From contig CM067322.1 of NCBI GenBank assembly GCA_034231615.1, positions 61,829,032 through 61,893,031 on the forward strand: 64,000 nt of DNA, in the 5' to 3' direction. The stretch comes from Meghimatium bilineatum. Lineage: Eukaryota > Mollusca > Gastropoda > Stylommatophora > Philomycidae. Positions within the stretch are counted from its first letter, which is position 1. The number at the start of each line of letters is the position of its first letter. Of the stretch, positions 39,401 through 46,863 are shown piece after piece. The notes beneath the pieces were generated by a model. The model ran no database searches. It had not been told where the DNA came from and saw only the letters and a list, made by a program, of their open reading frames with translations. The position numbers and the translations under genes were made by a program.

Positions 39401-42400
39401 GTGGCTCCGTTAACAGAAACACAAATAAAAACGGTTGGGGTTTTGTTGCCTACAAAAACGGCGTGAAGTTGGTTGAGAAATCTTCAGCATATTCAACTGT
39501 CACATTGAGCATGAGGATGGAGATAGAGGGAGTTACAGCAGCACTTAATTGGTTGATAACTGATACATCAACATACTCGATAATACTCACATACACTCAA
39601 AGCATGCTGCAAAAGATAGAAAAGTTCCTGCTAAGAAAAGAATGGTGGGACTTATTGAACAACTCAACTGTCCAGAGCATTACATGGATATGATGGGGTC
39701 AGAGGAAATGAGAGAGCTAACTTATTGGCAGGCAATGCGGCAATAGACGGCACGATGCTGAGAAGAGATAAAGCAGACTTAATGAAGGCAGTAATAAATT
39801 AATTTCAAGATGAAGATGATGTCAATGTGGCTGAGAATGTACACATACAGAGAATGTCAGAAATGGGAGTATCTAGAAGGTGCGGGAAGGAAAAGTAAAT
39901 TTTTTGGAAAGTCCCGAAGATCACACAATCAACACCTGACTCGGACTCTTGAGTCTACATACACTGGGATGGATGCTGGAACGGAGGATGGAGCACTTAT
40001 GAGAATGCACCACGTGCTGTGAAGTCAGTTTCTAAACAAGAATCAAGAATTACACAAAAGTGTTCAGGTTAGCCAGACCAACAGTTACTAATGTTATGAA
40101 AGTTATTCAAAGAGAGAAATTAAGTAAATAGTATAATTTAATACCCTAATGAAGTTGAATTATATTCATTAGCATGAATCAAAAAAAATTCTAAAGAGTT
40201 GATAAATATGGTGGTCATAGAAAGTGTTGGCAAAGGTCTCAAACTAAATGGCAAGAACAATTGGTCACCTTAAAAAAAAAATACCATATATTTTCAAATA
40301 TAAGTTGATCCATTTATAAGCTGAGGAAGTAACTTTAATGTCTAATATGTGACCAAAGTTGAAAACCTGAGTATAGACAGAGGTACCAAAATTACTACTG
40401 GAAATAATATTAAACAATTACCAACAGAGACATGGTCCTAATAATACTGTGGAATCCTGTTATTATAAGAATGAAGAGACAGGCGAAATATTGCTATACA
40501 AACAATAATAGAAACTTTGGCAAGAGTAAAACACAAGATCATTTCTTCCATTTGCACCCTACCAGTGGTCACATAAAATATGAGGATAATACAATGCGAC
40601 CTTTACCTGGAGGCGTGTCCAGCCTAAAAAACTGACCACCAGATACCTGAGTGTTCAACTCCCACTGGATCTCTCTAGCAGCAGGATAATGGTCCTACTA
40701 GATTTCCAGCAGAATGTAGTCCAGAAAATCGAAATGTGCTGTATCACCGTTTTATTTGCAGCAATGGCCCGATAAATCCGTCTTCGACAGTTCCCCGATA
40801 TAAGGTTAATTCAGTGCTGTCTCCACAACAAAAGTTGGCTGCAATGCTAGTGATAGCATCAACCATTATGGTAAATTCAAGTCTAGTCAATGAACAGATC
40901 AGGTCAACTTTTAGCTTAGCTTTTAGATTTGCCTTCAAATTGCATGGCGGAACAAAAAGGTGTAAAGACAATTTTTGTGAAGATGACTAGACAATATTCA
41001 CTTTTATTTTAGGGTGAATGGCAGATGGGATGTGTTTGTTCCCCAGCCTGCCCTCTGACTATTTTTTTTTTAATTTAAAAAAAATTATCTTTTTTAATTT
41101 AAAAAAAATCCACGACTGCCTAAGTGGACAATCTTCCCAAGTGGCATGTTTTTGCATGACCGGTGTACTGTCAAAGGTTGCGGTGTGTGTACTGACATCT
41201 CATTTCTGAGAGCCTTATCTCCCTCCTGCAGCCACTAAAACCATTTAAGGACAGACTTCAAGCAAAATGGAATGAATACTGTCATTCGATGTAGTTGTGA
41301 CAAAGGGTGGCAACACACAAAAACTGACATCTTTACAATTACTAAGTAGGTCAAAATATCATGATCGGATATTCTGTCCGCAATGATCATCCGATCTTTT
41401 AAAGAGCGTTCAATCAGTAATGCAATGAATGGAAGTGAGGACAACGCCATCTTTGAGGACAATGTTGACAATGTACCGTTAGACAGTGATGCAGAGACTG
41501 ATGATATTCTTGAACTGTTTAAGAATTGAGACAGTGTTTCCAACTTTGAAGGATTTGAATTACTTTTTGTACCAGTAAGTGTTTTTCCTGCTATTGTCGA
41601 CATATTTGACTGTATTCTGTTACCATTTCTGTGTTCTACCGGAAATAACACCTGGCCAAGTATGGCAACAAATAGCCGCTGCATTGTTTACACTCTCCCA
41701 ACATTGTAAAAGCTTTGTTTATTAAAGTGAAAGAAGTGTTTTCAAATGGAACAGATTAATTATGTTTATGTGATTTAATCTGGATTTAATATTTATAATG
41801 AATTTTCAATAGGGAGAGGATATACCATGACTTGACATCCAGTCAGTGAACATCTCCACTTTGACAGACCTGGCAAGTCAGCAGTGTGTATTCATTACTA
41901 AGTAATCAACGTACTAGGAGTGACAATGAAGACCAAAACAGCAACACTAAATGTGTGCGGACTAGGCCAAAAATCCACAGAATTAACAGAAATTATGGAA
42001 ATTAAACACATAGAGATTCCAAGCATTACTGACATCAGGAAAAAGGAAACAACATTAAAAAAACAATTAGCAACTATGTTTTGATATATAGCGGTGAAGA
42101 TACAAATTTCCAAGCTAATCATGGCGTAGGTTTTTTTTAATACCTTCAAGAAAAACCAAATACATCACTGACACAGAATATACTCCTACGCTTAATAGCA
42201 AGTGTGGATATTCTGAGCATCATCCACCTGGGGATAGATAATCCACTGGTAATCATTTTTTTAAAACTGTATTATGCTTGTATATAAGCAGAATCCCCTA
42301 TATCAATGTTATGTTATGCTCCTCCAGGGTCATAGGCGGCGCATGGGGCAGAAACCATAGCTTTCCATTTCTGTCTTTGTGTTGCCAGGTCTTTCAATTG

Positions 42401-45400
42401 TTGCGTGTTGTTTAGGTTCATTGACATGCCTTCATTAATGGTTCTTTGTAGAGTTCTTCTATTAATGGTTCTTCGTAGAGTTTCTCTAGGCCTCCCTCTT
42501 CTTCTTACTCCGGGTGGCACCCATATATAGTGACTGCTGGAGAATTCTTAGGCTGTTCATTCTGAGAACATGGCCGATGTAAGTCCAACACCTTTGTCTA
42601 ATGAAGGCAGTATATCAATGGCAGGAAAATAATTCATTGCTTATATTACGAAATATATGGTAATTCTACAAAATATAACATAACGGTTAAGAGTTATGAA
42701 CCGACATCATTGCATTGCGGGCAGACCCATAGGTGCTTTCTCCCCCAGGAAAATGTTGACGGGAATGCATGCTAATTATTCCTGCTAATTATTCCTGCTA
42801 ATTATTCCTGTGGTTTACTGGTTGAATATGCTCCTCTTTTTACCTTGTAGGCATCAAGCTGTACTACTTCTACGTTTAATACCAAATTCTCCACATCTCA
42901 GTCTTGACAATTCATGTCTGCATCCAACATGCACATGTGAAGCAGTTTCAATACATCTCCCTGTCTGTCATCAACTCCTCATCTATTGATGCATTGGATG
43001 CAAGCCTGAATGCTCTCTCGTTACCACAAATTCCTGCATGTCTCGAGCAGTAAATCCATATGATTGGAAATCCACAGAGGTTGAAAGTAGCTACAAATGC
43101 CAGCCACTCATATTGACATTGACCATTTTGTATCTTTCACAGAGTTCTTAAAGCATGTTTATCAATTTCAATACTTGGGTACATCAAATGGGAGAGGCAT
43201 TCCGAAATAAAAAGCAATGCTCAGGAAAAGGTGACCTTCAAAGAATTAAAAATATTCTGTGTAACTAGTGATTGTCGATGGAAATGATGAATGATGTGAT
43301 ATACCCAAAGTTACATTGAACCAATCGTAACATAGTATATAAAGCTTAGTTGACTAGTAATCATTTGAGAAGAACACTGAAGGCGAATTAGATGTGGTTT
43401 TCCAGAAGAATGTTGTGTGTGCTATCATGATGGTAATGAAGTAATCGCTTCAGCTGTGAGAATGTAGCTTTTGACAGCGCATGGTCTTTCCGACAAAATA
43501 ACAATTCTTTTCATCATTGTAAAGATTTTCAAGATTTTTCACTAGCAGAAAGGCCTCTTTATAAAGTCAATACTGAAAATAATATGGATGAGAACAAAGT
43601 TTTACTGTCATCTCCTGCTCACTCAATTTTTATAAAAATGTCATATTTACTAGAAGTATACTGTTGTATAATGATAGGCCACTGGTAAGACTCACATACC
43701 TTTCTCATGTTATGTGTGTGTGTCATATGGATAGTTAAGAAAAGTAGTGATAAGGGGATATAGGTGGCAGAGCACAAAGAAAAGCTTTTTAAAGAAATAA
43801 TAGAAAGAAGCAGCTGAAGAGAAGTAGTATGGAGAACATTGTGACAACAAATAAATTACCTGCTCAGTGGGACACAAAGAAACTAGAAAAAAATGTATAT
43901 GATCTGTGAAAAAGTAGCAAGGAAAAAGTTCAGCAGGGGAATGGATAGCAAACACTGTGATAAATATAATATATAGGCCTATATCCTTCACCACGCTTTG
44001 GTCAAGTGTGATTGACAAAAAAAAGATGGCTGCTGTTTGCTGTTGTCAAGTGCACTCGCTCAATGAGACATCGTGCGAAATAGGCCTACCACAGCCTAAT
44101 TACCGAGCCGGGACATTCCCACTTCCTTAAATGATTGTTGTAAAGATGTCGAGGTGGAAGATACGCGTGTTATAACAATTAATCTGACCACATCTGCATA
44201 CCGGTACGATGCCATGATGGTTGACCGTTTTTATAGACCTTTCTTTCATCGTATTTAGAATAAAATAACATTGAATCGTGGCTTGAATCATGAATTATTT
44301 AGTTATTTAGTTTCATAGCAGTGAATATACAGAATGTTGTGTTGGTTTGGGGACTTGTACATGTTTGATATCGTATATGTTGAAGTGACATCAAAAAATG
44401 ACTTTAGACCTAAGATCAAAGAACGATTTTACTGCATTTCTACATGTTTTATACAGTTCCCCCGGCAATATTTTGATAATTTCGCAATGAAAGAACATAA
44501 ATACAACAGATTTGCGTAAGGTAAGTCATTTGCGTAAGGTAAAGTAAGGTAAGTCATTTTTTACTAATTTTTTCTCTCTTTATTTGTTATAAAATATATG
44601 TTTTTTGGTGGAAAACGTCTTTACCACTTTCTCATACGTCTCGTATCACACACACACGCACATAAATTACACCAATATATGCAGAATTCAATTCTTTATT
44701 TATATGTGAAAATATTTAAATATCTTCAACAACCAAAAAATTATCACATTTTCTAAACAGTCACCATCAATAACACAAATTTTCAAAAAAGAATCCGGTG
44801 GCAGGGAGACCTTTCGTATTTTTTCATCTGGCTTGCTAAAGGATATAGCCTATTTATTATTATAGTATATGTTTGTTTGTTTGTTTGTTTTTCGTTCGCT
44901 CCATTGTAACCATCACGGATATCCGTGCGATTTCCGCCGAGAGCGTGATTACGTTGTGCCACTGTTATGCACCTTGTAGGCCTAGCACATCCGATTTCGG
45001 CATGCCTTGACAATTCGGGTGGGCTACCCTTAGCCTGTGACAGCCTCTATATCTGTCTCCAGGCACGCGTAGTGGAGACTCTTCGCCCAGACGATTTTTT
45101 GCTCTCGTCTGACTCGAACGAGGTGTTCCACTGTCTATGAACTTGCCTCGTGTAATTGGACGTGCTGTGCCTGTGCCCATTGGGTACTGAACCATTTCTC
45201 ATCCGTGAGCCTGGTTCCTTAAGGGGAAGAACTCAACAGAGGAGTTGGGCCCTGGCTCTTTCACCCTCTTAGCCGAGGTGTCATTCACCGACATCGTGTA
45301 CCCCTTGTCTAAGTTCGAGTCTCAAACCACGCGTTTGAGAGCAAGGCGTTCTCGAGCTGAACGTCCTTGTCCCAATAGCGCCTGAGCCCATCAGGTACTG

Positions 45401-46863
45401 AACCCTTTCTTTCTTCAAGTGTATTTCCGGTGTAGGAAAACCTGACAGTAGAGTTGGGCCACGGCTAAATCATTGTCCCTTTTGTGCCTGAGCATATCGA
45501 GTACGCAACCCTTTCTCTTCGCGAGCATATTTCCGGTTTAGGAAGGCTCGACATTAGAGTTGGATTAGGTCTTCTTGCTTTACCAAACGCCAATGAATGG
45601 GTCTGGGTCTCTGCCTGTAAGGAACACAGATAACTAGAATATTGTCTCGAGCTGACGGAGCTTGTAGTTCCCCTTTCCTAGGAACTTTTCATTTTCTATT
45701 TGCAGTTCGCGCTGCCCTCTAGCGCTGTTCTGCCCTTTCATTGTTTCATTGTACTCTGTATGAAATCTATTTGTCTCTCGCCATGCATCTACCTTTACGT
45801 GCATTTTACATTGGCCGCCCCTCCAATGTTCGGACTGGACTGACTAGCTTCACTGTATGTCGACAGTGTCGCTATATGTGGTGCTGCTGGTGGTGTCAGA
45901 GATATCGTCTGTCTCTTGTGCAGTCAAATCTCTTTCCATCTGCTACCTCCACATTCTCTGACACGATCCCCAAATGATTTGGCCAGAATCAGCACGAGCT
46001 GCTGTATTTCTGTTTCCAGGGTGCACCGCGTGGAGGTATATTTGGGATCTTGGTTATCTGCTAACCCTGGGTCCGCCTAGAGCAATGTGTTCCCTTTGCG
46101 CCCCATTATAGTATATGATATACATATAAAGTTAATGAAGATGTTGTTGACACTGTGACTACACACCTCCAAGTCAATGGGATTGTATAAGTATGCATGC
46201 TGTCTCACAATACAATTTCCTATAAAGTATAGACAGCAATGAATTAGTTATTAGAGCTGATAAAGATTATAAAGAAAAGTAAGTTGCTAACTATTATGAT
46301 AAGTAGTCCTAACGAGTGATGAGTGAAGGTCGTGTGATAGAACGCAAATCAGTAGTCTACCAAAATGCTCTTTAAAATGTGCAAAATATCTTTGCTGCAC
46401 AACATATGTAAATAGCGGCATATGCCTAAATAAATGTCATCATGACAGTCACTAAACTTAAACAGTAAACACTGGTGTTGTGACTTATGTTAAATTATAT
46501 TATTGCATTGCTATTGTTTTACTATCCAATAGCAGACAATATTTTATTAAATTTTAGTTTAAAACGTTGCTGTTTAGTCAAAATTAAATTAGTGCTTGTT
46601 AACTCGAGTTGTTGACTTGTGTGGTTGGTAACGTCTGCTGGACACAGTGGTCGAGTGGATTGTCTAGTTATGCTTCTATAATAATATCTCGATGGGTATT
46701 TTAAAACCTTAACAAATGACATTGAGACCACACGAATTTGTAATTCGTAAGTATTGTTCAACATACCACCACTTTGGTTCGATAGATTTTTTTCACTTTC
46801 TTTAAGTTCACAAATAATTTTATTTAAATCGTCTTCCAGTGTTTCAAACTTTTCAGAAGACAT
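18387..46863 (-). CDS. VTI1B: VTI1B-type Qb-SNARE, complete 7-exon gene (217 aa)
   Basis: Vesicle t-SNARE of the Vti1 family, a Qb-SNARE acting in endosome, lysosome and trans-Golgi membrane fusion in a four-helix bundle with Qa, Qc and R SNAREs. Exons (minus strand): 46767-46863, 38303-38361, 34706-34816, 30118-30177, 28896-29069, 23462-23523, 18387-18477. All introns are GT-AG and phases agree, giving 654 coding bases. The N-terminal three-helix region is about residues 1-100. The SNARE motif is about 125-188 and carries [18 protein letters not shown]; its Gln157 in GEQ aligns with the ionic zero layer. The tail anchor (about 194-213) reads [20 protein letters not shown] and ends KFFS. Length is close to the usual 215-235. 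The [18 protein letters not shown] segment matches VTI1B rather than VTI1A. Identity is from recalled family motifs, not a search. Introns total about 28 kb and are full of transposable elements; no stop or frameshift interrupts the exons. Confidence 0.93.
18955..20325 (+). mobile_element. LINE family A reverse transcriptase, broken
   Basis: Plus-strand pieces in order: [20 protein letters not shown] (RT finger motif) from 18976, [20 protein letters not shown] near 19160, [18 protein letters not shown] near 19590, FADD near 19700 (catalytic aspartates), [14 protein letters not shown] near 19790 and [20 protein letters not shown] near 20230. Several stops and frameshifts. A short piece at about 19258-19310 with CTTCTTCTTCTTC is an inserted SINE end. 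Lies in intron 6 of VTI1B, antisense to it. Confidence 0.82.
20326..20500 (+). mobile_element. LINE family B RT fragment fused to family A
   Basis: From 20328 the frame switches to family [21 protein letters not shown] and [17 protein letters not shown], collinear with 58560-58735 of the full LINE-B. No spacer separates it from the family A C-terminus. Confidence 0.72.
20760..20855 (-). mobile_element. tRNA-derived SINE head
   Basis: Minus strand AGTGGTAGTGTAATGTTAAG (A box) and GTGGTTTGAAATA (B box). Confidence 0.45.
20900..21075 (-). mobile_element. GAA-tailed SINE, minus orientation
   Basis: Holds CTCTTGTAGCAAGACAATGG, TAGTCCAGAGAATGG and GAGCCAATGGCCC, the shared body also at 24165-24330, 40640-40790, 50585-50740 (all minus) and 23275-23415, 26240-26405, 27537-27696 (plus). 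Confidence 0.6.
21080..21400 (+). mobile_element. LINE family D RT fragment
   Basis: Reads TGVQQGCL then, after a shift, [20 protein letters not shown] and [20 protein letters not shown] stands where FADD is expected. Similar to 25085-25260. Confidence 0.72.
21401..21730. other. No feature seen
   Basis: AT-rich intron DNA with short A runs. Confidence 0.35.
21740..22110 (+). repeat. 24-bp minisatellite
   Basis: About 15 units of a 24-base motif close to TATGACCGGCGGAGATCATG + CATC, with variants (GGCAGTAATCATGCATATAT). Because 24 is a multiple of 3, the plus strand shows 8-residue repeats such as MTGGDHAS. It lies in intron 6 of VTI1B and is not in a supported gene. GC-richer than its surroundings. 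Confidence 0.9.
22111..23270. other. Intron DNA, no gene supported
   Basis: Short inverted and direct repeats such as ATGCCGGCGTATGCCGG near 22685 and AATTACGGGAATTTACGGG near 22740. No coding signal. Confidence 0.4.
23275..23415 (+). mobile_element. GAA-tailed SINE
   Basis: AGCCATTGGTGCAAATAAAA, ATCCTGCTGGAAATTTAGTA, GAGATCCAGCAGGAATTTGA, then a GATGAAGAAAAA tail. Sits about 45 bases from VTI1B exon 6 on the intron 6 side. Confidence 0.65.
23462..23523 (-). CDS. VTI1B: VTI1B exon 6 (end of SNARE motif)
   Basis: A 62-bp exon (residues 168-187 plus two bases of Arg188). It reads [20 protein letters not shown], the C-terminal half of the SNARE helix. Acceptor GTTTACAG, donor GTATGA (weaker than consensus at the last base), phase 2. 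Confidence 0.9.
24165..24565 (-). mobile_element. SINE, long form, minus orientation
   Basis: The GAA-type SINE body (24165-24330) continues into a head (24330-24565) that also occurs inverted at 26040-26240. Shared head blocks include GTAACCATATC and the A/GTGGAAGTGGTAA segment. A 128-codon open frame on the minus strand spans it, but the other copy does not keep it open. Confidence 0.6.
24620..25975 (+). mobile_element. LINE family D, RT to C-terminus, broken
   Basis: Plus strand in order: [20 protein letters not shown] near 24800, [20 protein letters not shown] after a shift near 24910, [19 protein letters not shown] near 25090, [12 protein letters not shown] near 25210, [20 protein letters not shown] near 25360, [12 protein letters not shown] near 25540, [20 protein letters not shown] near 25730, [17 protein letters not shown] near 25810 and [12 protein letters not shown] at the end. 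This is a non-LTR RT with its C-terminal tail. Single-base shifts and stops (for example after GCES) inactivate it. Intron 5 of VTI1B, antisense. Confidence 0.88.
26040..26405 (+). mobile_element. SINE, long form, plus orientation
   Basis: Head 26040-26240 plus GAA-type body 26240-26405 (AAATAAAATGCCAACACAGC, TCTGGACTACACACTGCTGG, CAATGGGAGTTTGAGAATGA). Inverted relative to 24165-24565, so the pair brackets LINE-D. Confidence 0.65.
26400..26775 (+). mobile_element. LINE family G 3' end
   Basis: FFGHL near 26445 and [33 protein letters not shown] near 26690, ending GATGGCACTTGATGATGAGG, a GAT-type tail. It matches 61110-61563 almost residue for residue at the end. Confidence 0.8.
26873..27486 (+). 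mobile_element. Internally deleted LINE-B derivative, 614 bp
   Basis: Flanked by ATTAGACAAAAG at 26861-26872 and 27487-27498. Bases 26873-27420 match the 5' region of LINE-B (56327-56892); the last about 66 bases match its 3' end (60800-60864), including CATGGACC and the CAACCAACCAACC terminus. All of EN, RT and RNase H is missing. Its own target duplication shows it moved as a deleted RNA. Confidence 0.88.
27537..27696 (+). mobile_element. GAA-tailed SINE with target duplication
   Basis: Flanked by AATTGGGATC at about 27527-27536 and 27697-27706. Starts near CCGCCGAAGACGGATGTGTC and ends in a GAAGAAGAAG tail. Clean boundaries make this the best reference copy of the SINE. Confidence 0.82.
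28050..28680. other. Intron DNA, no gene supported
   Basis: A 102-codon open frame at 28235-28543 has no recognisable domain. Otherwise AT-rich spacer. Confidence 0.35.
28680..28810 (-). mobile_element. SINE core fragment
   Basis: Minus strand copy of the GGGCCCAAAAGGGGAACAAA ... GACTAAGGAG core seen at 4200-4330. It ends about 85 bases from VTI1B exon 5. Confidence 0.55.
28896..29069 (-). CDS. VTI1B: VTI1B exon 5 (SNARE motif, zero layer)
   Basis: A 174-bp phase-0 exon (residues 110-167), the most conserved piece of the gene. It holds [19 protein letters not shown] and [18 protein letters not shown], with the Qb zero-layer glutamine in GEQ. Acceptor TTTATAG, donor GTAAGT. Confidence 0.94.
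29220..29430 (-). mobile_element. LINE family K fragment
   Basis: Parallel to 150-470 base by base (CAGCAATATTGTGACG..., TTCTTGCTGTTTCAATTTTC, TCAAGTGGCCGA). Confidence 0.72.
29545..29765 (+). mobile_element. mariner-type HTH fragment
   Basis: Plus strand [36 protein letters not shown], stop, QVTNDL, resembling the first helix-turn-helix of mariner transposases. Homologous to 6690-6935. Confidence 0.5.
29860..30010 (-). mobile_element. SINE core fragment
   Basis: Carries TTGCCTCTTACAACATGCAT and TTATTCTTTGCTCCCCTCTC, the complement of the SINE core. Confidence 0.5.
30118..30177 (-). CDS. VTI1B: VTI1B exon 4
   Basis: A 60-bp phase-0 exon (residues 90-109; [20 protein letters not shown]) encoding the flexible linker between the N-terminal bundle and the SNARE motif. 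Acceptor TTTTGCAG, donor GTATGT at 30112-30117. Confidence 0.86.
30425..30965 (+). mobile_element. Decayed mariner remnant
   Basis: Plus strand: [20 protein letters not shown] near 30440, then DNACPH near 30690, [20 protein letters not shown] near 30745 and [20 protein letters not shown] near 30815. These are the DNA.PH and HPPYSPDLAPSDFHLFGPLK blocks of the mariner catalytic domain. Stops throughout; no ends found. Confidence 0.8.
30960..31435 (-). mobile_element. LINE family E 3' end with C2H2-like finger
   Basis: Minus strand ends with [37 protein letters not shown]: a CPxC...H...H finger common at the end of one group of non-LTR ORF2 proteins. Upstream: [21 protein letters not shown] 55-bp stretch near 31265-31320 looks duplicated or inserted. 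Confidence 0.78.
31440..33085. other. Intron 3 DNA, no gene supported
   Basis: About 1.6 kb between VTI1B exons 4 and 3 without a recognisable element. Confidence 0.4.
33270..33540 (+). mobile_element. LINE C-terminal fragment with TTA tail
   Basis: [17 protein letters not shown] near 33297, [15 protein letters not shown], then after a shift a [18 protein letters not shown] end and TTATTATTATTATTAAT. A non-LTR 3' end. Confidence 0.6.
33541..33815 (+). mobile_element. LINE family B RNase H fragment
   Basis: [20 protein letters not shown] and [13 protein letters not shown], the last RNase H motif (His and Asp) as in 60315-60395 of LINE-B. Confidence 0.78.
34090..34370 (-). mobile_element. SINE with core, minus orientation
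   Basis: TTGTTCTCAAACTCCTAAAG near 34110 and the reversed core (ATAACCTCCTTACTTACCTC, TTGCTATTCTTTGTTCCCC) to 34355. Confidence 0.55.
34706..34816 (-). CDS. VTI1B: VTI1B exon 3
   Basis: A 111-bp phase-0 exon (residues 53-89). It carries [18 protein letters not shown] and a Lys/Arg-rich run [17 protein letters not shown], matching the end of the Vti1 N-terminal bundle. The acceptor ends ATAATAG; the donor is GTGAGC. Confidence 0.9.
34980..35400 (+). mobile_element. LINE family H RNase H fragment, decayed
   Basis: Collinear with 39660-40000: TGTCCAAAGTATTTCATGGA, GCTGTGGTTGATGGCACCGT, AGAAATGGGAGG and AAGATCACATAATCAA. All frames broken. Lies within 170 bases of VTI1B exon 3. Confidence 0.6.
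35401..36854. other. Intron 2 DNA, no gene supported
   Basis: Short open frames (35529-35729, 36496-36693) without recognisable domains. Confidence 0.35.
36855..38195. mobile_element. TTAA-flanked non-autonomous piggyBac-type element, 1341 bp
   Basis: TTAA at 36851-36854 and 38196-38199. Left end CTCTTTCAGGACACAATTAT, right end (reversed) CTCATTTTGTACATATCCAC. The left 50 bases match the left end of the piggyBac at 50907 (CTCTTTCAGGATATGATTAT, GGTTTGGAC). No transposase segment was found inside, so it would depend on a related enzyme. Confidence 0.75.
38303..38361 (-). CDS. VTI1B: VTI1B exon 2
   Basis: A 59-bp exon (residues 33-52, [19 protein letters not shown] after the junction Glu). Acceptor TTTTCAG precedes it and donor GTAAGT follows at 38297-38302. 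It is too short for simple ORF detection and was found by family similarity and phase. Confidence 0.88.
38400..39080. other. Intron 1 DNA, no gene supported
   Basis: AT-rich spacer between VTI1B exon 2 and a LINE. Confidence 0.35.
39130..40030 (+). mobile_element. LINE family H, RNase H domain
   Basis: [37 protein letters not shown] near 39150, then [37 protein letters not shown] near 39385 (the first catalytic Asp reads Gly: YTGG instead of YTDG), [15 protein letters not shown] (Glu) and a TYTQSML segment where TDSQSM is expected. The end reads SRRSHNQHL. At least two RNase H active-site aspartates are lost. Confidence 0.82.
40640..40790 (-). mobile_element. GAA-type SINE, nested
   Basis: CAACTCCCACTGGATCTCTC, GGTCCTACTAGATTTCCAGC, TAGTCCAGAAAATCGAAATG and GCAATGGCCCGATAAATCCG: minus-orientation SINE body within the second pogo-like element. 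Confidence 0.7.
41890..42225 (+). mobile_element. LINE endonuclease fragment, nested
   Basis: [40 protein letters not shown] from 41926, then after a shift [16 protein letters not shown]. This is the start of an apurinic-type endonuclease domain (N motif in TLNV.GL). It stops before the catalytic core. Confidence 0.75.
42310..42600 (-). mobile_element. LINE C-terminus fragment, nested
   Basis: [40 protein letters not shown] then [10 protein letters not shown] and stop at 42314, preceded by an IGHVLRM segment near 42570. Intact over the last 68 codons. Confidence 0.8.
42665..44850. other. Intron 1 DNA, no gene supported
   Basis: Three tandem CTAATTATTCCTG units at about 42768-42812, a duplicated TTTGCGTAAGGTAAGTCATT near 44510-44560, and scattered short open frames. 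Nothing recognisable in over 2 kb. Confidence 0.4.
44872..46104 (-). mobile_element. 1.2-kb non-coding retroposon, copy 2
   Basis: Bounded by identical 13-bp repeats ATTATAGTATATG at 44859-44871 and 46105-46117. On the minus strand it starts GGGGCGCAAAGGG and ends in an (AAAC)n tail (44872-44892 on the plus strand as GTTT repeats). It keeps three internal subrepeats near 45177-45265, 45385-45470 and 45485-45580. It looks younger and more CpG-rich than copy 1. It lies in intron 1 of VTI1B in the same direction as the gene. Confidence 0.88.
46118..46760. other. Intron 1 DNA near exon 1, no feature seen
   Basis: AT-rich, between the 1.2-kb retroposon and the VTI1B exon 1 donor. Confidence 0.35.
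46767..46863 (-). CDS. VTI1B: VTI1B exon 1 (start codon)
   Basis: Starts with ATG at 46861-46863 ([17 protein letters not shown]) and encodes residues 1-32 plus the first base of codon 33. The donor GTATGT lies at 46761-46766. An extra GGT just before the donor offers another GT, but only the cut after 46767 keeps frame with exon 2. This is the first amphipathic helix of the Vti1 N-terminal domain. Confidence 0.85.

Larger units (their letters stand above)
40284..42660 (+). mobile_element. pogo/Tigger-like DNA transposon 2, with nested insertions
   Basis: TA at 40282-40283 and 42661-42662; ends CCATATATTTTCAAATATAA and (reversed) CCATATATTTCGTAATATAA. Transposase pieces on the plus strand: [11 protein letters not shown]-type region near 40960-41010, [10 protein letters not shown] near 41020, [20 protein letters not shown] near 41230, then [40 protein letters not shown] near 41385-41500. 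Interrupted by a SINE (about 40640-40790), LINE endonuclease sequence (about 41890-42225) and a LINE C-terminus (42310-42600). Same family as element 1712-3223. Confidence 0.8.

Noticed and set aside
41890..42600. Single LINE with 5' inversion (twin priming) inside the pogo-like element
   Set aside because: The endonuclease part lies on the 3' side of the inverted C-terminus, the wrong layout for twin priming; two separate fragments are more likely.
44872..46104. Solo LTR
   Set aside because: Ends are not TG...CA, target repeats are 12-13 bp rather than 4-6, and there is an (AAAC)n tail. Retroposition fits better.
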